From Aquificaceae bacterium (GTDB lineage: Bacteria; Aquificota; Aquificia; Aquificales; Aquificaceae): a DNA stretch of 7,934 bases. The notes beneath the pieces are model-generated. The model ran no database searches, was not told where the DNA came from, and saw only the letters and a list, made by a program, of their open reading frames with translations. Positions 1 through 6,370 of this stretch are shown piece by piece (position 1 is the first letter of the stretch; each line of letters opens with the position of its first letter). Position numbers and translations under genes: made by a program. The stretch covers positions 1-7,934 of the forward strand of contig JALSHX010000273.1 in assembly GCA_026982025.1 (NCBI GenBank), read 5' to 3'.

Positions 1-394
<394 letters not shown>

Positions 395-1381
395 TCAAAT
401 ATTGTCGGGAACGGATTTTCCCTCAATCCAGTCAAGGATGAGGTTCACAACATCCGAGTCCCTCCCGTAGAAACCGTGGTATGTCTTTCCTCTGCAGGGA
501 TTACTTGAAATTTCTGACCCCCCACTAACGGAGATAAATTTTTTATTTGGAGTTGTTAGCGATGAGAACAGTGAATTTGCTGATATATAAGATGAAACAG
601 CACAGTTATCGTTCTTATGATGTACGAATAAAATCTTTTGACTGAAAGATTGCAAGTCTGTGCAAGATGAGAAGTCGGACTGTTTCCCCGTTCTGCAGTA
701 TGAGTATGAGTATGAGTTGTCGGATGATATTGTGGCAGTTGAAATTATTCCCTTCACCATGAAGGAGGTGAAATTCGCTCCTGCATACGCAGAAGCAAGT
801 GTGCCCCTGCTTGTCCCGATAAAGTAAATTCCGGAGGGAGAAAAGCCCGTTTGTGAAACTGCATGATTTATAACGGCTTCAATATCCTTTAAAATATCTT
901 GGTCATTATCAATACCATTCGAATCCCAGTCGCCTCCCGACCTGTAAGCACTTGAGACGAATTTCGGATCTGCTGAAATGGAGAGTTCATTTTTGACATC
1001 ATCTGGCATATCCATCAGAATAACCATATGCCCATTTTTGGCAAAAAGGTCAGCATTTCTGGCTAAAAAGTTATAGCTAACCCAAACTCCCCCGCTGAGA
1101 TCAATGGAATTGCTGTCGGTTTTTCCACATGGAGTTTTTTCAATTTGAGTGCCGAAATGACATGTCCCTTTTCCTCCGGGAAATAAAACTATTAAATCTG
1201 ATTTTTTGATCTGAGGTGGTTTAATGAGAAGATATCGGATTTCTGCCGGGGTGGAGCCATCGGTTACATATGCTTTGTATATGAGGTGGGTATTAGGACT
1301 TGAAGATTGGGAGGTGTCCTGTTGATCGCAGGAGGAAATGATGTGTGCTGTGATTATAAGCCATATGAGGGATAAAAACAT
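395..1381 (-). CDS. Predicted exported lipoprotein, alpha/beta-hydrolase fold
   Basis: A 328-residue protein with a hydrophobic signal sequence ending in a lipobox (ISSC, lipidated Cys18), so it is probably anchored to a membrane facing the periplasm. A typical hydrolase triad is visible: nucleophile Ser191 in GTSRG, acid Asp258 in HHKND, and His302 in KTYHGF near the C terminus. An oxyanion-type loop PGGKG lies near residues 68-72. Six further cysteines (74, 85, 229, 240, 260, 296) could form disulfides, fitting an exported enzyme. The substrate is unknown; an esterase, peptidase or lipase-like role is possible. I chose ATG 1381 because a GTG nine bases upstream overlaps a -10-like TATAGT, but the GTG at 1390 cannot be excluded. 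The gene is visibly more AT-rich than its neighbours and contains a SYSYSY run from a tandem hexamer, which suggests acquisition by transfer. Confidence 0.8.
   Translation of the reverse strand: MFLSLIWLIITAHIISSCDQQDTSQSSSPNTHLIYKAYVTDGSTPAEIRYLLIKPPQIKKSDLIVLFPGGKGTCHFGTQIEKTPCGKTDSNSIDLSGGVWVSYNFLARNADLFAKNGHMVILMDMPDDVKNELSISADPKFVSSAYRSGGDWDSNGIDNDQDILKDIEAVINHAVSQTGFSPSGIYFIGTSRGTLASAYAGANFTSFMVKGIISTATISSDNSYSYSYCRTGKQSDFSSCTDLQSFSQKILFVHHKNDNCAVSSYISANSLFSSLTTPNKKFISVSGGSEISSNPCRGKTYHGFYGRDSDVVNLILDWIEGKSVPDNI
699..716 (+). repeat. Tandem hexamer (TATGAG)x3 inside hydrolase gene
   Basis: Three perfect copies of TATGAG lie in a row. Read on the minus strand they give alternating Ser-Tyr codons (SYSYSY). 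Being a multiple of three, gain or loss of a copy would keep the frame and add or remove two residues. Confidence 0.8.
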
Positions 1382-1388
1382 CCTAATC

Positions 1389-1394
1389 ACTATA
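1389..1394 (-). promoter_or_regulatory. Candidate -10 element of the hydrolase gene
   Basis: TATAGT on the minus strand lies seven bases before ATG 1381 and overlaps the alternative GTG start. It also overlaps the plus-strand TATATT at 1391-1396. No clear -35 is visible. Confidence 0.3.
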
Positions 1395-1396
1395 TT
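1391..1396 (+). promoter_or_regulatory. Candidate -10 element of the 1403-1909 gene
   Basis: TATATT lies six bases before ATG 1403, placing a usual transcription start on or next to the A of the ATG. This would make the message leaderless and would explain why no ribosome binding site precedes it. There is no convincing -35. Confidence 0.35.
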
Positions 1397-1402
1397 AATT
1401 CT

Positions 1403-1909
1403 ATGGCAGACCTCCTTATGATGTGGGGGGATATGGAAGATGAGAGTTTTACCCCCGAAAAAGTTTTCTGGTTAATTTCAAAACCTCACCCTCACTGGGT
1501 TGAGACTTCAAGGGACAACCTGAAGATGGATTTTAAAGAGACGGGATTCCGTCAGTTTGTCAATCTCTCTTCATCTCACCTAATAACCGACGCCATGCTT
1601 ATGTTCGGTCTCCAGTATGCTTACGAGACCCAGAAGCTCATTGACGCCCTAAACCCGGTAAGGTTAATGGTCAGGATGAAGCCGGGTAGCTACCTGGGTA
1701 TGAGCCACCACTTTCTCGGTGCTCCCTTTGAGATAGAGGCGGACGATGTTCTCAGGGAGTTTCTCAACTCCGCAAGGGACATCCTTGAGTCTACGGGTTT
1801 CGGAAAATCGGTGGTCGTTCTCTCTTTCAATCCCTACCTTGAGGATGTGGTGCTTTACAACCTCGGCAGGATTTCCAATCTTCGCTACAAGTTTACAAGC
1901 TTGAGATAA
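1403..1909 (+). CDS. Hypothetical protein, unrecognised family
   Basis: A 168-residue protein that I do not recognise. It has no signal peptide or membrane segment and is probably cytoplasmic. Visible landmarks are an aromatic and His-rich stretch around residues 22-32 (VFWLISKPHPHW), HLITDAML near 59-66, MKPGSYLGMSHHFLGAPFE at 92-110, and a hydrophobic strand SVVVLSF at 136-142. Codon use and base composition match the housekeeping genes nearby, not the AT-rich hydrolase next door, so it looks like a resident, functional gene. The start is uncertain: in-frame ATGs at 1403, 1418, 1421 and 1433 all lack a well-spaced ribosome binding site, and I prefer 1403 because of the -10-like TATATT just upstream. 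Its stop codon directly abuts the rlpA stop on the other strand. Confidence 0.75.
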   Translation: MADLLMMWGDMEDESFTPEKVFWLISKPHPHWVETSRDNLKMDFKETGFRQFVNLSSSHLITDAMLMFGLQYAYETQKLIDALNPVRLMVRMKPGSYLGMSHHFLGAPFEIEADDVLREFLNSARDILESTGFGKSVVVLSFNPYLEDVVLYNLGRISNLRYKFTSLR

Positions 1910-2473
1910 TCAGTAAGAGTTTGCAATGTCAAGGATGATTTCGTCGTAAAATCTGGCGATGGATTCGGGTGCGAGGCAGCGGAGAGGAATTACCTGAACC
2001 AGAGCAACTCCATCCATCATCATTCCTATTTTGTAAGCCGCTGCTTGAGAGAGGTCAATAATTCTTCCATCAACATACGGTCCCCTATCGTTTATCCTGA
2101 CAGTTATGACCTTTCCGTTCTCTTCATTTCTAACAAGCACATAGGTCCCGAGGGGGAGGGTCCTTGAGGCGGCGGTAAATTTAAAGAGGTCGTAAATCTC
2201 ACCGTTTGCGGTCCTCCTGCCGTGAAACCTTCCGCCGTACCATGAGGCAACACCCCTTTGAATGGCGCAGCCCATTTTTATTTTTATGCCGGGAGCAACC
2301 TCCCGGTACTCTTCCTTCAGAAGTTCCGAAAGCATCTTCCTGAATTCTTTTACTTCCTCAATCTGCTTTCTTTTTTTCCCCGTTAAGCTGATGTCAAGGG
2401 ACAGGTCTTCGCTCGCCCTCAGAGGGAACGCACTTATCACGACAGTAAGTAGTAAAATACCAACCCTCTTCAT
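1910..2473 (-). CDS. rlpA: RlpA-family septal ring/peptidoglycan protein, catalytic His replaced by Ser
   Basis: A 187-residue exported protein of the RlpA family (double-psi beta-barrel), whose members cut or bind peptidoglycan at the division site. The signal peptide covers residues 1-20, with likely cleavage after LRA; there is no lipobox, so it is not a lipoprotein as E. coli RlpA is. A charged, probably helical stretch (31-55) precedes the barrel. Family blocks are clear: ASWYGGRFHGRRTANGE (76-92), TLPLGT (105-110), VRINDRGPY (125-133), IIDLSQAAA (138-146). By spacing, Glu92 and Asp129 match two of the three residues described as important in Pseudomonas RlpA, but the third, a His eleven residues after the Glu, is Ser103 here. 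No C-terminal SPOR domain is present. The ATG follows AGAGG at a five-base spacing. The gene starts 11 bases after the preceding gene on the same strand. Confidence 0.92.
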   Translation of the reverse strand: MKRVGILLLTVVISAFPLRASEDLSLDISLTGKKRKQIEEVKEFRKMLSELLKEEYREVAPGIKIKMGCAIQRGVASWYGGRFHGRRTANGEIYDLFKFTAASRTLPLGTYVLVRNEENGKVITVRINDRGPYVDGRIIDLSQAAAYKIGMMMDGVALVQVIPLRCLAPESIARFYDEIILDIANSY

Positions 2474-2484
2474 CCCTTCCTCTT

Positions 2485-3120
2485 TTAAAGGGGCATGTAA
2501 TAGGGTCTTATGCTCACCTCACCCTGCGGTGTTCTTATCGGATTTTCAAGGAGTTTTTCAATAAGCTCAAGACTGTTCTTCAAGTCCGAAACATCAAAAC
2601 CATAAATTCTCCCGAGGTCCTCAAGATTAGGCGCTTTAACTCCTGTTCTTGAAATTTCACGGGCGATTATGAAGGCTCTTAAGTCAACTTCCGGGAAGAG
2701 GTCTTTTATGTATGTGAGAACATCACTTGAGTAAACGACGATTCTCGGGAAGCTCATCATCTTTCTTATCATCTCTTCAAGATGGAGCTGGTCGTGAATG
2801 CTTACACCCTCCGGTGTTTTAATTCCCGCGATTACCCTCTCTCCGTCAAACATTGCGTGATATATGCAGTAGGACGAGGGGACTTCCTCCCAACCGTTTT
2901 CCTGTGCAGTGGTGAGGAAAGCACCCATTGCCTCCCCAGCATCCGAAAAAATTCCTTTGAGCTTTTCAAATTCTTCATCCGAGACCTCAAGGAGAAGCAG
3001 GCTCTTTCCGTTTCCGAGGCTCTTTTCCTCGGTGCGGTATTGAAGCTCATCCCAGTTTTTCATAAATAATAGCTTTTGTTCCTTCTCCGATGACGAATTT
3101 ATCACAGTCTGGATTCTCAT
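2485..3120 (-). CDS. Hypothetical cytoplasmic protein upstream of rlpA
   Basis: A 211-residue protein of unrecognised family with no signal peptide or membrane helix and only one cysteine (about residue 85). The N-terminal half is mixed, with LLLLEVSDEEFEKLKGIF near 41-58. The C-terminal half has a strand RIVVYSSDVLTYI (about 126-138), then DLRAFIIAREI, then NLEDLGRIYGF (about 165-175) and a helix ending in LELIEKLLENP. That order of elements recalls the C-terminal part of DnaQ-like 3'-5' exonucleases, but I cannot see the catalytic acidic set, so this is only a hint. A GGAGG sits two bases before ATG 3123 and five bases before ATG 3120, so I favour 3120. It probably shares a transcript with rlpA, 11 bases downstream, and is divergent from the MscS-type gene. 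Confidence 0.75.
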   Translation of the reverse strand: MRIQTVINSSSEKEQKLLFMKNWDELQYRTEEKSLGNGKSLLLLEVSDEEFEKLKGIFSDAGEAMGAFLTTAQENGWEEVPSSYCIYHAMFDGERVIAGIKTPEGVSIHDQLHLEEMIRKMMSFPRIVVYSSDVLTYIKDLFPEVDLRAFIIAREISRTGVKAPNLEDLGRIYGFDVSDLKNSLELIEKLLENPIRTPQGEVSIRPYYMPL

Positions 3121-3125
3121 CATTT

Positions 3126-3130
3126 CCTCC
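3126..3130 (-). promoter_or_regulatory. Ribosome binding site deciding the start of the 2485-3120 gene
   Basis: GGAGG on the minus strand is followed by AA and then two consecutive ATG codons. Spacing is two bases to the first ATG and five to the second, so the second (3120) is the better start. Confidence 0.65.
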
Positions 3131-3134
3131 GGGC

Positions 3135-3143
3135 TAAAATATA
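3135..3143. promoter_or_regulatory. Overlapping divergent -10-like hexamers
   Basis: The 31-base gap between two divergent genes holds TAAAAT on the plus strand (3135-3140), 14 bases before the MscS-gene ATG. It also holds TATATT on the minus strand (3143 down to 3138), 14 bases before ATG 3123. They share bases, so the two promoters could compete. Neither has an obvious -35 hexamer. Confidence 0.35.
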
Positions 3144-3154
3144 CCTGTAAGATA

Positions 3155-4921
3155 ATGATAACGGAATTCAGGGAAATTCTGCTTGTTCTTAAGGTATTCC
3201 TCGTAAACCTTGCCGATGATTCGTTGATAGAACTGCTGACCTCATTTTTCCTTATTTTTGGATTTTTGGCGCTTCGCAGGGTTTTATATACTCTGGAAAG
3301 GAGATTCCGTGAGAGTCACGCGCTTCACTTTGTCAGACTTTTCCCGCCTTTAGCTTTTTACGGGCTGACAGCCTTTTCAATAGCCAAGTTTCCTCAGATT
3401 GACGCCCTTTATTTACTCCTTGCCTTCTTTTACTCCGCAGTTCTCCTGAGTCTTGCCGGGTCCTTCAAAACCTATGTACCCCTCGGACTGCCCTCACTCC
3501 TCGGACTCCACCTCTCGGTAGTTTTAAGCGGAGTAACGGTGTTTTTGTACAACTACGCCCGGGGAAGAAACGAGACCGCCTTTGAACTCTCCCTTTCTTA
3601 CTTCAAGGTCTTTTCAGCAATCCTGATTTCCATCGTGGTTATCAAGCTCTACGTTCACGTTCTCCACCACCTCGGAGACTCCCTCGCGGGACGAATAATG
3701 AAAAGGTCAGCTCTGCTCCTCTTTGTTCTTTACATGGCGGTTACCGTGTCCTGGACCGTGGGGACCGTTGAGTTCTCGCAGGACTTTGTGGTGAAGCTGG
3801 CGGTTCTCGTTGCTCTTCTCTTTGGTTACATGGCTCTGATGGTTTACACCGCTTTGAACATTGAAAGATACTTCAGCGGTGTTGAGGGAGTTGATGAGGC
3901 GGTTGAGAGCTTCCGACGGTTCATGTACACCCTTGCACTGTTTGTCCTGTACAAGGGAATTGACTTTCTTTTTTCCATTTCTCCGCTGGTCAAGAAACTC
4001 GGTGAATTATACGTTCTCAAAACGGACCTCGTAAAGATCTCACTGCTTTCGGTTATTGAAGGGATTTACCTTTTTGCACTTTTAATGACCCTCACGGGTT
4101 TCATCAAAAACGCCCTTTACCTTTCCTACATGAAATCGGAAAAGGAAATTGAGGCAGGATCCTTCAGATCCCTCGTTGCCAATGTGGGTTTTTTAATTGC
4201 CCTGACGCTGGCACTCGTTGAGCTGGGAATTACTTGGAAGGTTATGGTGCCCGTTGCGGGTGCTCTGGGGATAGGTATCGGTTTTGGTCTTCAAACTATT
4301 TTCAACAACTATGTTAGCGGTTTCATACTCCTCCTCAGCAAGAACATCAAGGTGGGTGACCTCGTTGAGCTTGAGGGTTCCGCGGGCAGAGCCATAGGCA
4401 GGTCCGCCGAAACGATCTTCGGTAAGGTCGTGAACATTAACATCCTGACTACTGTTATAAGGACTACGGACAATGTGGAGATAGCCATTCCCAACTCGGA
4501 ATTCATATCAGGGAAGATAATAAATTACTCCATGTCGGACCCCTACATAAGGGTAAGAATTCCCTTCGGAGTTTCCTACTCGTCGGATCCCGAAAAGGTC
4601 AGGGAGGTACTTCTCAGGGTTGCCCGCGAAAATCCTATGGTTCTTAAAAAACCTCAGCCTTCGGTATGGTTTTACGAAATGGGTGACAGCGCTCTTATTT
4701 TTTACCTTCTCGTCTGGGTTGACATCAGGAAATTCTGGAGGATGAAAGCTTTAAAAAGCGAGATATACTTTTCCGCATGGAAGGAGCTAAAGAAGGAAGG
4801 TATTGAAATACCCTTCCCCCAAAGAGACCTGTGGGTCAGGTCTCCGGTGAGGGTTCAGATAGATGAGAGAGGAGTTTTTAAGAGAAGCGGTAAAAGAGGC
4901 AAGGAAGGCGCTGGAAATTGA
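3155..4921 (+). CDS. Large MscS-family mechanosensitive ion channel
   Basis: A 588-residue multi-pass membrane protein. Family knowledge says MscS channels open under membrane tension to release solutes during hypo-osmotic shock. About ten hydrophobic segments are visible (around 28-44, 63-80, 84-104, 110-134, 148-168, 184-204, 211-233, 255-275, 292-316, 341-358), followed by the pore helix at about 363-394 with the Gly/Ala-rich AGALGIGIGFGLQ and FNNYVSGFILLL. The beta domain starts at KVGDLVEL and includes VIRTTDNVEIAIPNS (434-448) and IINYS (455-459). The C-terminal vestibule domain ends near IPFPQRDLWV. E. coli MscS has 286 residues, so this is a long form with extra N-terminal helices. 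Against MscS there is an insertion of about 12 residues after LEG (about 408-422). The last 19 codons overlap tadA and give a basic tail. The start lacks a strong ribosome binding site. Confidence 0.93.
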   Translation: MITEFREILLVLKVFLVNLADDSLIELLTSFFLIFGFLALRRVLYTLERRFRESHALHFVRLFPPLAFYGLTAFSIAKFPQIDALYLLLAFFYSAVLLSLAGSFKTYVPLGLPSLLGLHLSVVLSGVTVFLYNYARGRNETAFELSLSYFKVFSAILISIVVIKLYVHVLHHLGDSLAGRIMKRSALLLFVLYMAVTVSWTVGTVEFSQDFVVKLAVLVALLFGYMALMVYTALNIERYFSGVEGVDEAVESFRRFMYTLALFVLYKGIDFLFSISPLVKKLGELYVLKTDLVKISLLSVIEGIYLFALLMTLTGFIKNALYLSYMKSEKEIEAGSFRSLVANVGFLIALTLALVELGITWKVMVPVAGALGIGIGFGLQTIFNNYVSGFILLLSKNIKVGDLVELEGSAGRAIGRSAETIFGKVVNINILTTVIRTTDNVEIAIPNSEFISGKIINYSMSDPYIRVRIPFGVSYSSDPEKVREVLLRVARENPMVLKKPQPSVWFYEMGDSALIFYLLVWVDIRKFWRMKALKSEIYFSAWKELKKEGIEIPFPQRDLWVRSPVRVQIDERGVFKRSGKRGKEGAGN

Positions 4922-5303
4922 TGAGGTCCCCGTAGGCTCGGTTGTGGTAATGAATGAGGAGATTATCGCATCAGCCCACAACCTGACCGAATCTACGGGT
5001 GATCCCACTGCTCATGCTGAAATAATAGCACTGAGGGAAGCGGGCAGGACCCTGGGAACATGGAGGCTTGAGGATTGCACCCTGTATGTTACCGTTGAGC
5101 CCTGTATAATGTGTGCCTATTCGGCTGTTCTTGCAAGGGTTAAGGAAGTAGTATTCGGTGCACTTGACGAAAAGCACGGGGGAGTTATGAGTCTGTACAA
5201 TATCTTTGACGATCCGAGGTTAATTCACAGGGTAAGGTGGGTTTACCACCCCCTTGAGGAGTGTTCGGTGCTGATGAGCGATTTTTTCAGGAGAAGGAGA
5301 TGA
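4863..5303 (+). CDS. tadA: tRNA-specific adenosine deaminase TadA
   Basis: A 146-residue zinc enzyme that deaminates the wobble adenosine A34 of tRNA-Arg(ACG) to inosine in the cytoplasm, allowing one tRNA to read CGU, CGC and CGA. The catalytic set is complete: HAE at 51-53 (zinc ligand His51, proton-shuttle Glu53) and PCIMC at 80-84 (zinc ligands Cys81 and Cys84). The family blocks EVPVG (21-25), ARVKEVVFGA (91-100), DEKHGGV (102-108) and the C-terminal helix ending in FFRRRR are present. From memory it strongly resembles the A. aeolicus enzyme in length and motif order. ATG 4863 fits the family N terminus and has GAGGG nine bases upstream. It overlaps the MscS-type gene by 59 bases in another frame, and overlaps the next gene by ATGA, so the three are probably one operon. 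Confidence 0.97.
   Translation: MREEFLREAVKEARKALEIDEVPVGSVVVMNEEIIASAHNLTESTGDPTAHAEIIALREAGRTLGTWRLEDCTLYVTVEPCIMCAYSAVLARVKEVVFGALDEKHGGVMSLYNIFDDPRLIHRVRWVYHPLEECSVLMSDFFRRRR
5289..5299 (+). promoter_or_regulatory. Ribosome binding site fixing the DUF503 start
   Basis: AGGAG (5289-5293) lies six bases before ATG 5300, followed directly by AAGGAG. The site lies inside the end of tadA and argues against a longer reading from GTG 5261. Confidence 0.7.
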
Positions 5304-5587
5304 TCGTCGGGGTCATCAGAGCGGAGTTTTACTTCCCTCACGCGAGGTCTCTAAAGGAAAAGAGAAAGGAGGTTAAGTCCATCAAAGAGAGGCTGAGGAG
5401 CTCTTTTAACGTTTCCGTTTCAGAGATTGACAATCATGACCTGTGGCAGAGGGCGACCATCGGCATATCCTTTCTGGGCGGTGAAACCTCCTTTGTTCAG
5501 GAGGTACTTGATAAGGTCATGGATGTAATGATTAAAAACTGGTCTCACTTCCTCGTTGATGTAAAAACTGAATTTCTCAAGGTCTGA
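5300..5587 (+). CDS. DUF503/YlxP-like protein
   Basis: A 95-residue cytoplasmic protein of the DUF503 (YlxP-like) family. The start MIVGVIRAEFYFP, then ARSLKEKRKEVKSIKERLR (residues 15-33), FNVSVSEI, and DLWQRATIGISFLGG (about 41-55) are the family pattern: a small ferredoxin-like beta-alpha-beta fold. In Bacillus the gene sits among ribosome maturation and translation genes (near infB and rbfA), but its biochemical role is not established. Here its partner is tadA, which keeps the translation link. The start codon overlaps the tadA stop as ATGA, giving likely translational coupling. The 3' end overlaps the 3' end of the convergent YkuK-like gene by 11 bases, so no separate terminator fits between them. 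Confidence 0.9.
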   Translation: MIVGVIRAEFYFPHARSLKEKRKEVKSIKERLRSSFNVSVSEIDNHDLWQRATIGISFLGGETSFVQEVLDKVMDVMIKNWSHFLVDVKTEFLKV

Positions 5588-6023
5588 CATCCGCTGTTAT
5601 AAAATCCGCAACCGCAGATGCGGCTATTGCATCGGGTTTTAGAACTGGTTTAAGTCCCTGAGCGAGAACGTATCCCACGGCTTCCTTTACGATTATGCTT
5701 GACCTGTGGTCGGGATTGGGATTTATGTCAAGGTGAACCTCAAAGGGCCTCTCCCCCACCGCGTCTGCGATCATTAGCGCGGTGTAAACTGCCCTGCTCA
5801 CCTCTTCAAGGAGCCTCTGCCTTATGGAGTTTATCCTCTTTACCCTGTCAACCTTCCAGAATATCTTTGCTCCGTGGTTGGAGTTTATGTGGACTACTAC
5901 CACCGTGACGAAAATTGTTTTGCTCCTCAGTTGGCGTGAATCACAACCAACGTATATAGCGCTCTCCTCCGACGTTCCGGCTATAAACTTTTTGACCTCT
6001 TCAATGCTCTTTATGGCGGGCAT
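5577..6023 (-). CDS. YkuK-family (DUF458) RNase H-like protein
   Basis: A 148-residue protein of the DUF458/YkuK family, predicted to have an RNase H-like fold; a nuclease role is predicted but I know of no defined substrate. The family blocks are visible: IYVGCDSRQ (23-31, with Asp28), a helix RINSIRQRLLEEVSRAV (63-79, with acidic Glu73/Glu74), EVHLDINPN (95-103, with Asp99), SSIIVKEAVGYV (108-119) and KPDAIAASAVADF (129-141). Asp28, Glu73 or 74, Asp99 and Asp140 are candidates for a metal-binding acidic set. The start overlaps the stop of the upstream zinc-ribbon gene by one base (TGATG), so it is the last gene of a tightly coupled operon. Its tail is antisense to the end of the DUF503 gene. 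Confidence 0.9.
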   Translation of the reverse strand: MPAIKSIEEVKKFIAGTSEESAIYVGCDSRQLRSKTIFVTVVVVHINSNHGAKIFWKVDRVKRINSIRQRLLEEVSRAVYTALMIADAVGERPFEVHLDINPNPDHRSSIIVKEAVGYVLAQGLKPVLKPDAIAASAVADFITADVRP

Positions 6024-6352
6024 CAGTCCTGACCCCCTCCCTCAAACTCAACATTTTTATACCAGCTCGGCTTGAAAAGTATCCAGTGCTTCATGTTCTC
6101 AGGACTTCTTGCGTAGCACACTTCACACAGCAAACCCTTCGGTGTTATTTTGGAATTATCATCACAGCAGTCGGTAAGGTTCCAGAACTCGTAATTGTCG
6201 TGAAAGATCAGTTTCTGACAGGAAATACACTGGTAAAGCTTGCACCCCTTCCTTTCCAGATAATCTTCAAGCTCTTCCTCTCCTGGGGGATTTTCGCTGA
6301 ATATGCCTTCAAGGAACTCAATCTGCTTTCTGGAGAGTTCTTTTATCAGCAT
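6023..6352 (-). CDS. Small zinc-ribbon-like protein, function unknown
   Basis: A 109-residue, probably cytoplasmic protein. Two CxxC pairs, CISC (42-45) and CEVC (76-79), with a Lys or Gly context typical of zinc knuckles, suggest a zinc ribbon. Cys37 and the adjacent Cys62-Cys63 add possible ligands. The N-terminal 35 residues look helical and acidic. There is no signal peptide. Zinc ribbons commonly bind nucleic acid or partner proteins, and here the TGATG overlap with the YkuK-like gene suggests the two are made together, perhaps as a nucleic-acid-processing pair; that is inference. The ATG lacks a ribosome binding site, but a perfect TATAAT ends eight bases upstream, so it may also have its own promoter inside the operon. 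Confidence 0.8.
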   Translation of the reverse strand: MLIKELSRKQIEFLEGIFSENPPGEEELEDYLERKGCKLYQCISCQKLIFHDNYEFWNLTDCCDDNSKITPKGLLCEVCYARSPENMKHWILFKPSWYKNVEFEGGGQD

Positions 6353-6360
6353 GATGATTA

Positions 6361-6366
6361 ATTATA
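6361..6366 (-). promoter_or_regulatory. Candidate internal -10 element before the zinc-ribbon gene
   Basis: TATAAT on the minus strand sits eight bases before ATG 6352, in the only intergenic gap (18 bases) of this operon. The best upstream hexamer at a 17-base spacing is TTATGA, a poor -35. Confidence 0.4.
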
Positions 6367-6370
6367 AGGG

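Noticed and set aside
2262..2564. Plus-strand open frame of 100 codons
   Set aside because: It is antisense to rlpA and the gene before it; no coding character of its own.
3124..3154. Possible riboswitch or attenuator before the MscS-type gene
   Set aside because: The gap is only 31 bases and has no stable hairpin; -10-like hexamers and a ribosome binding site account for it.
5261..5299. Upstream GTG start extending the DUF503 protein by 13 residues
   Set aside because: DUF503 proteins begin at MIVG; ATG 5300 has a well-spaced AGGAG and an ATGA overlap with the tadA stop.
4923..5303. tadA as a guanine or cytosine deaminase
   Set aside because: The length, the HAE and PCIMC motifs, the DEKHGGV block and the basic C-terminal helix fit the tRNA adenosine deaminase.
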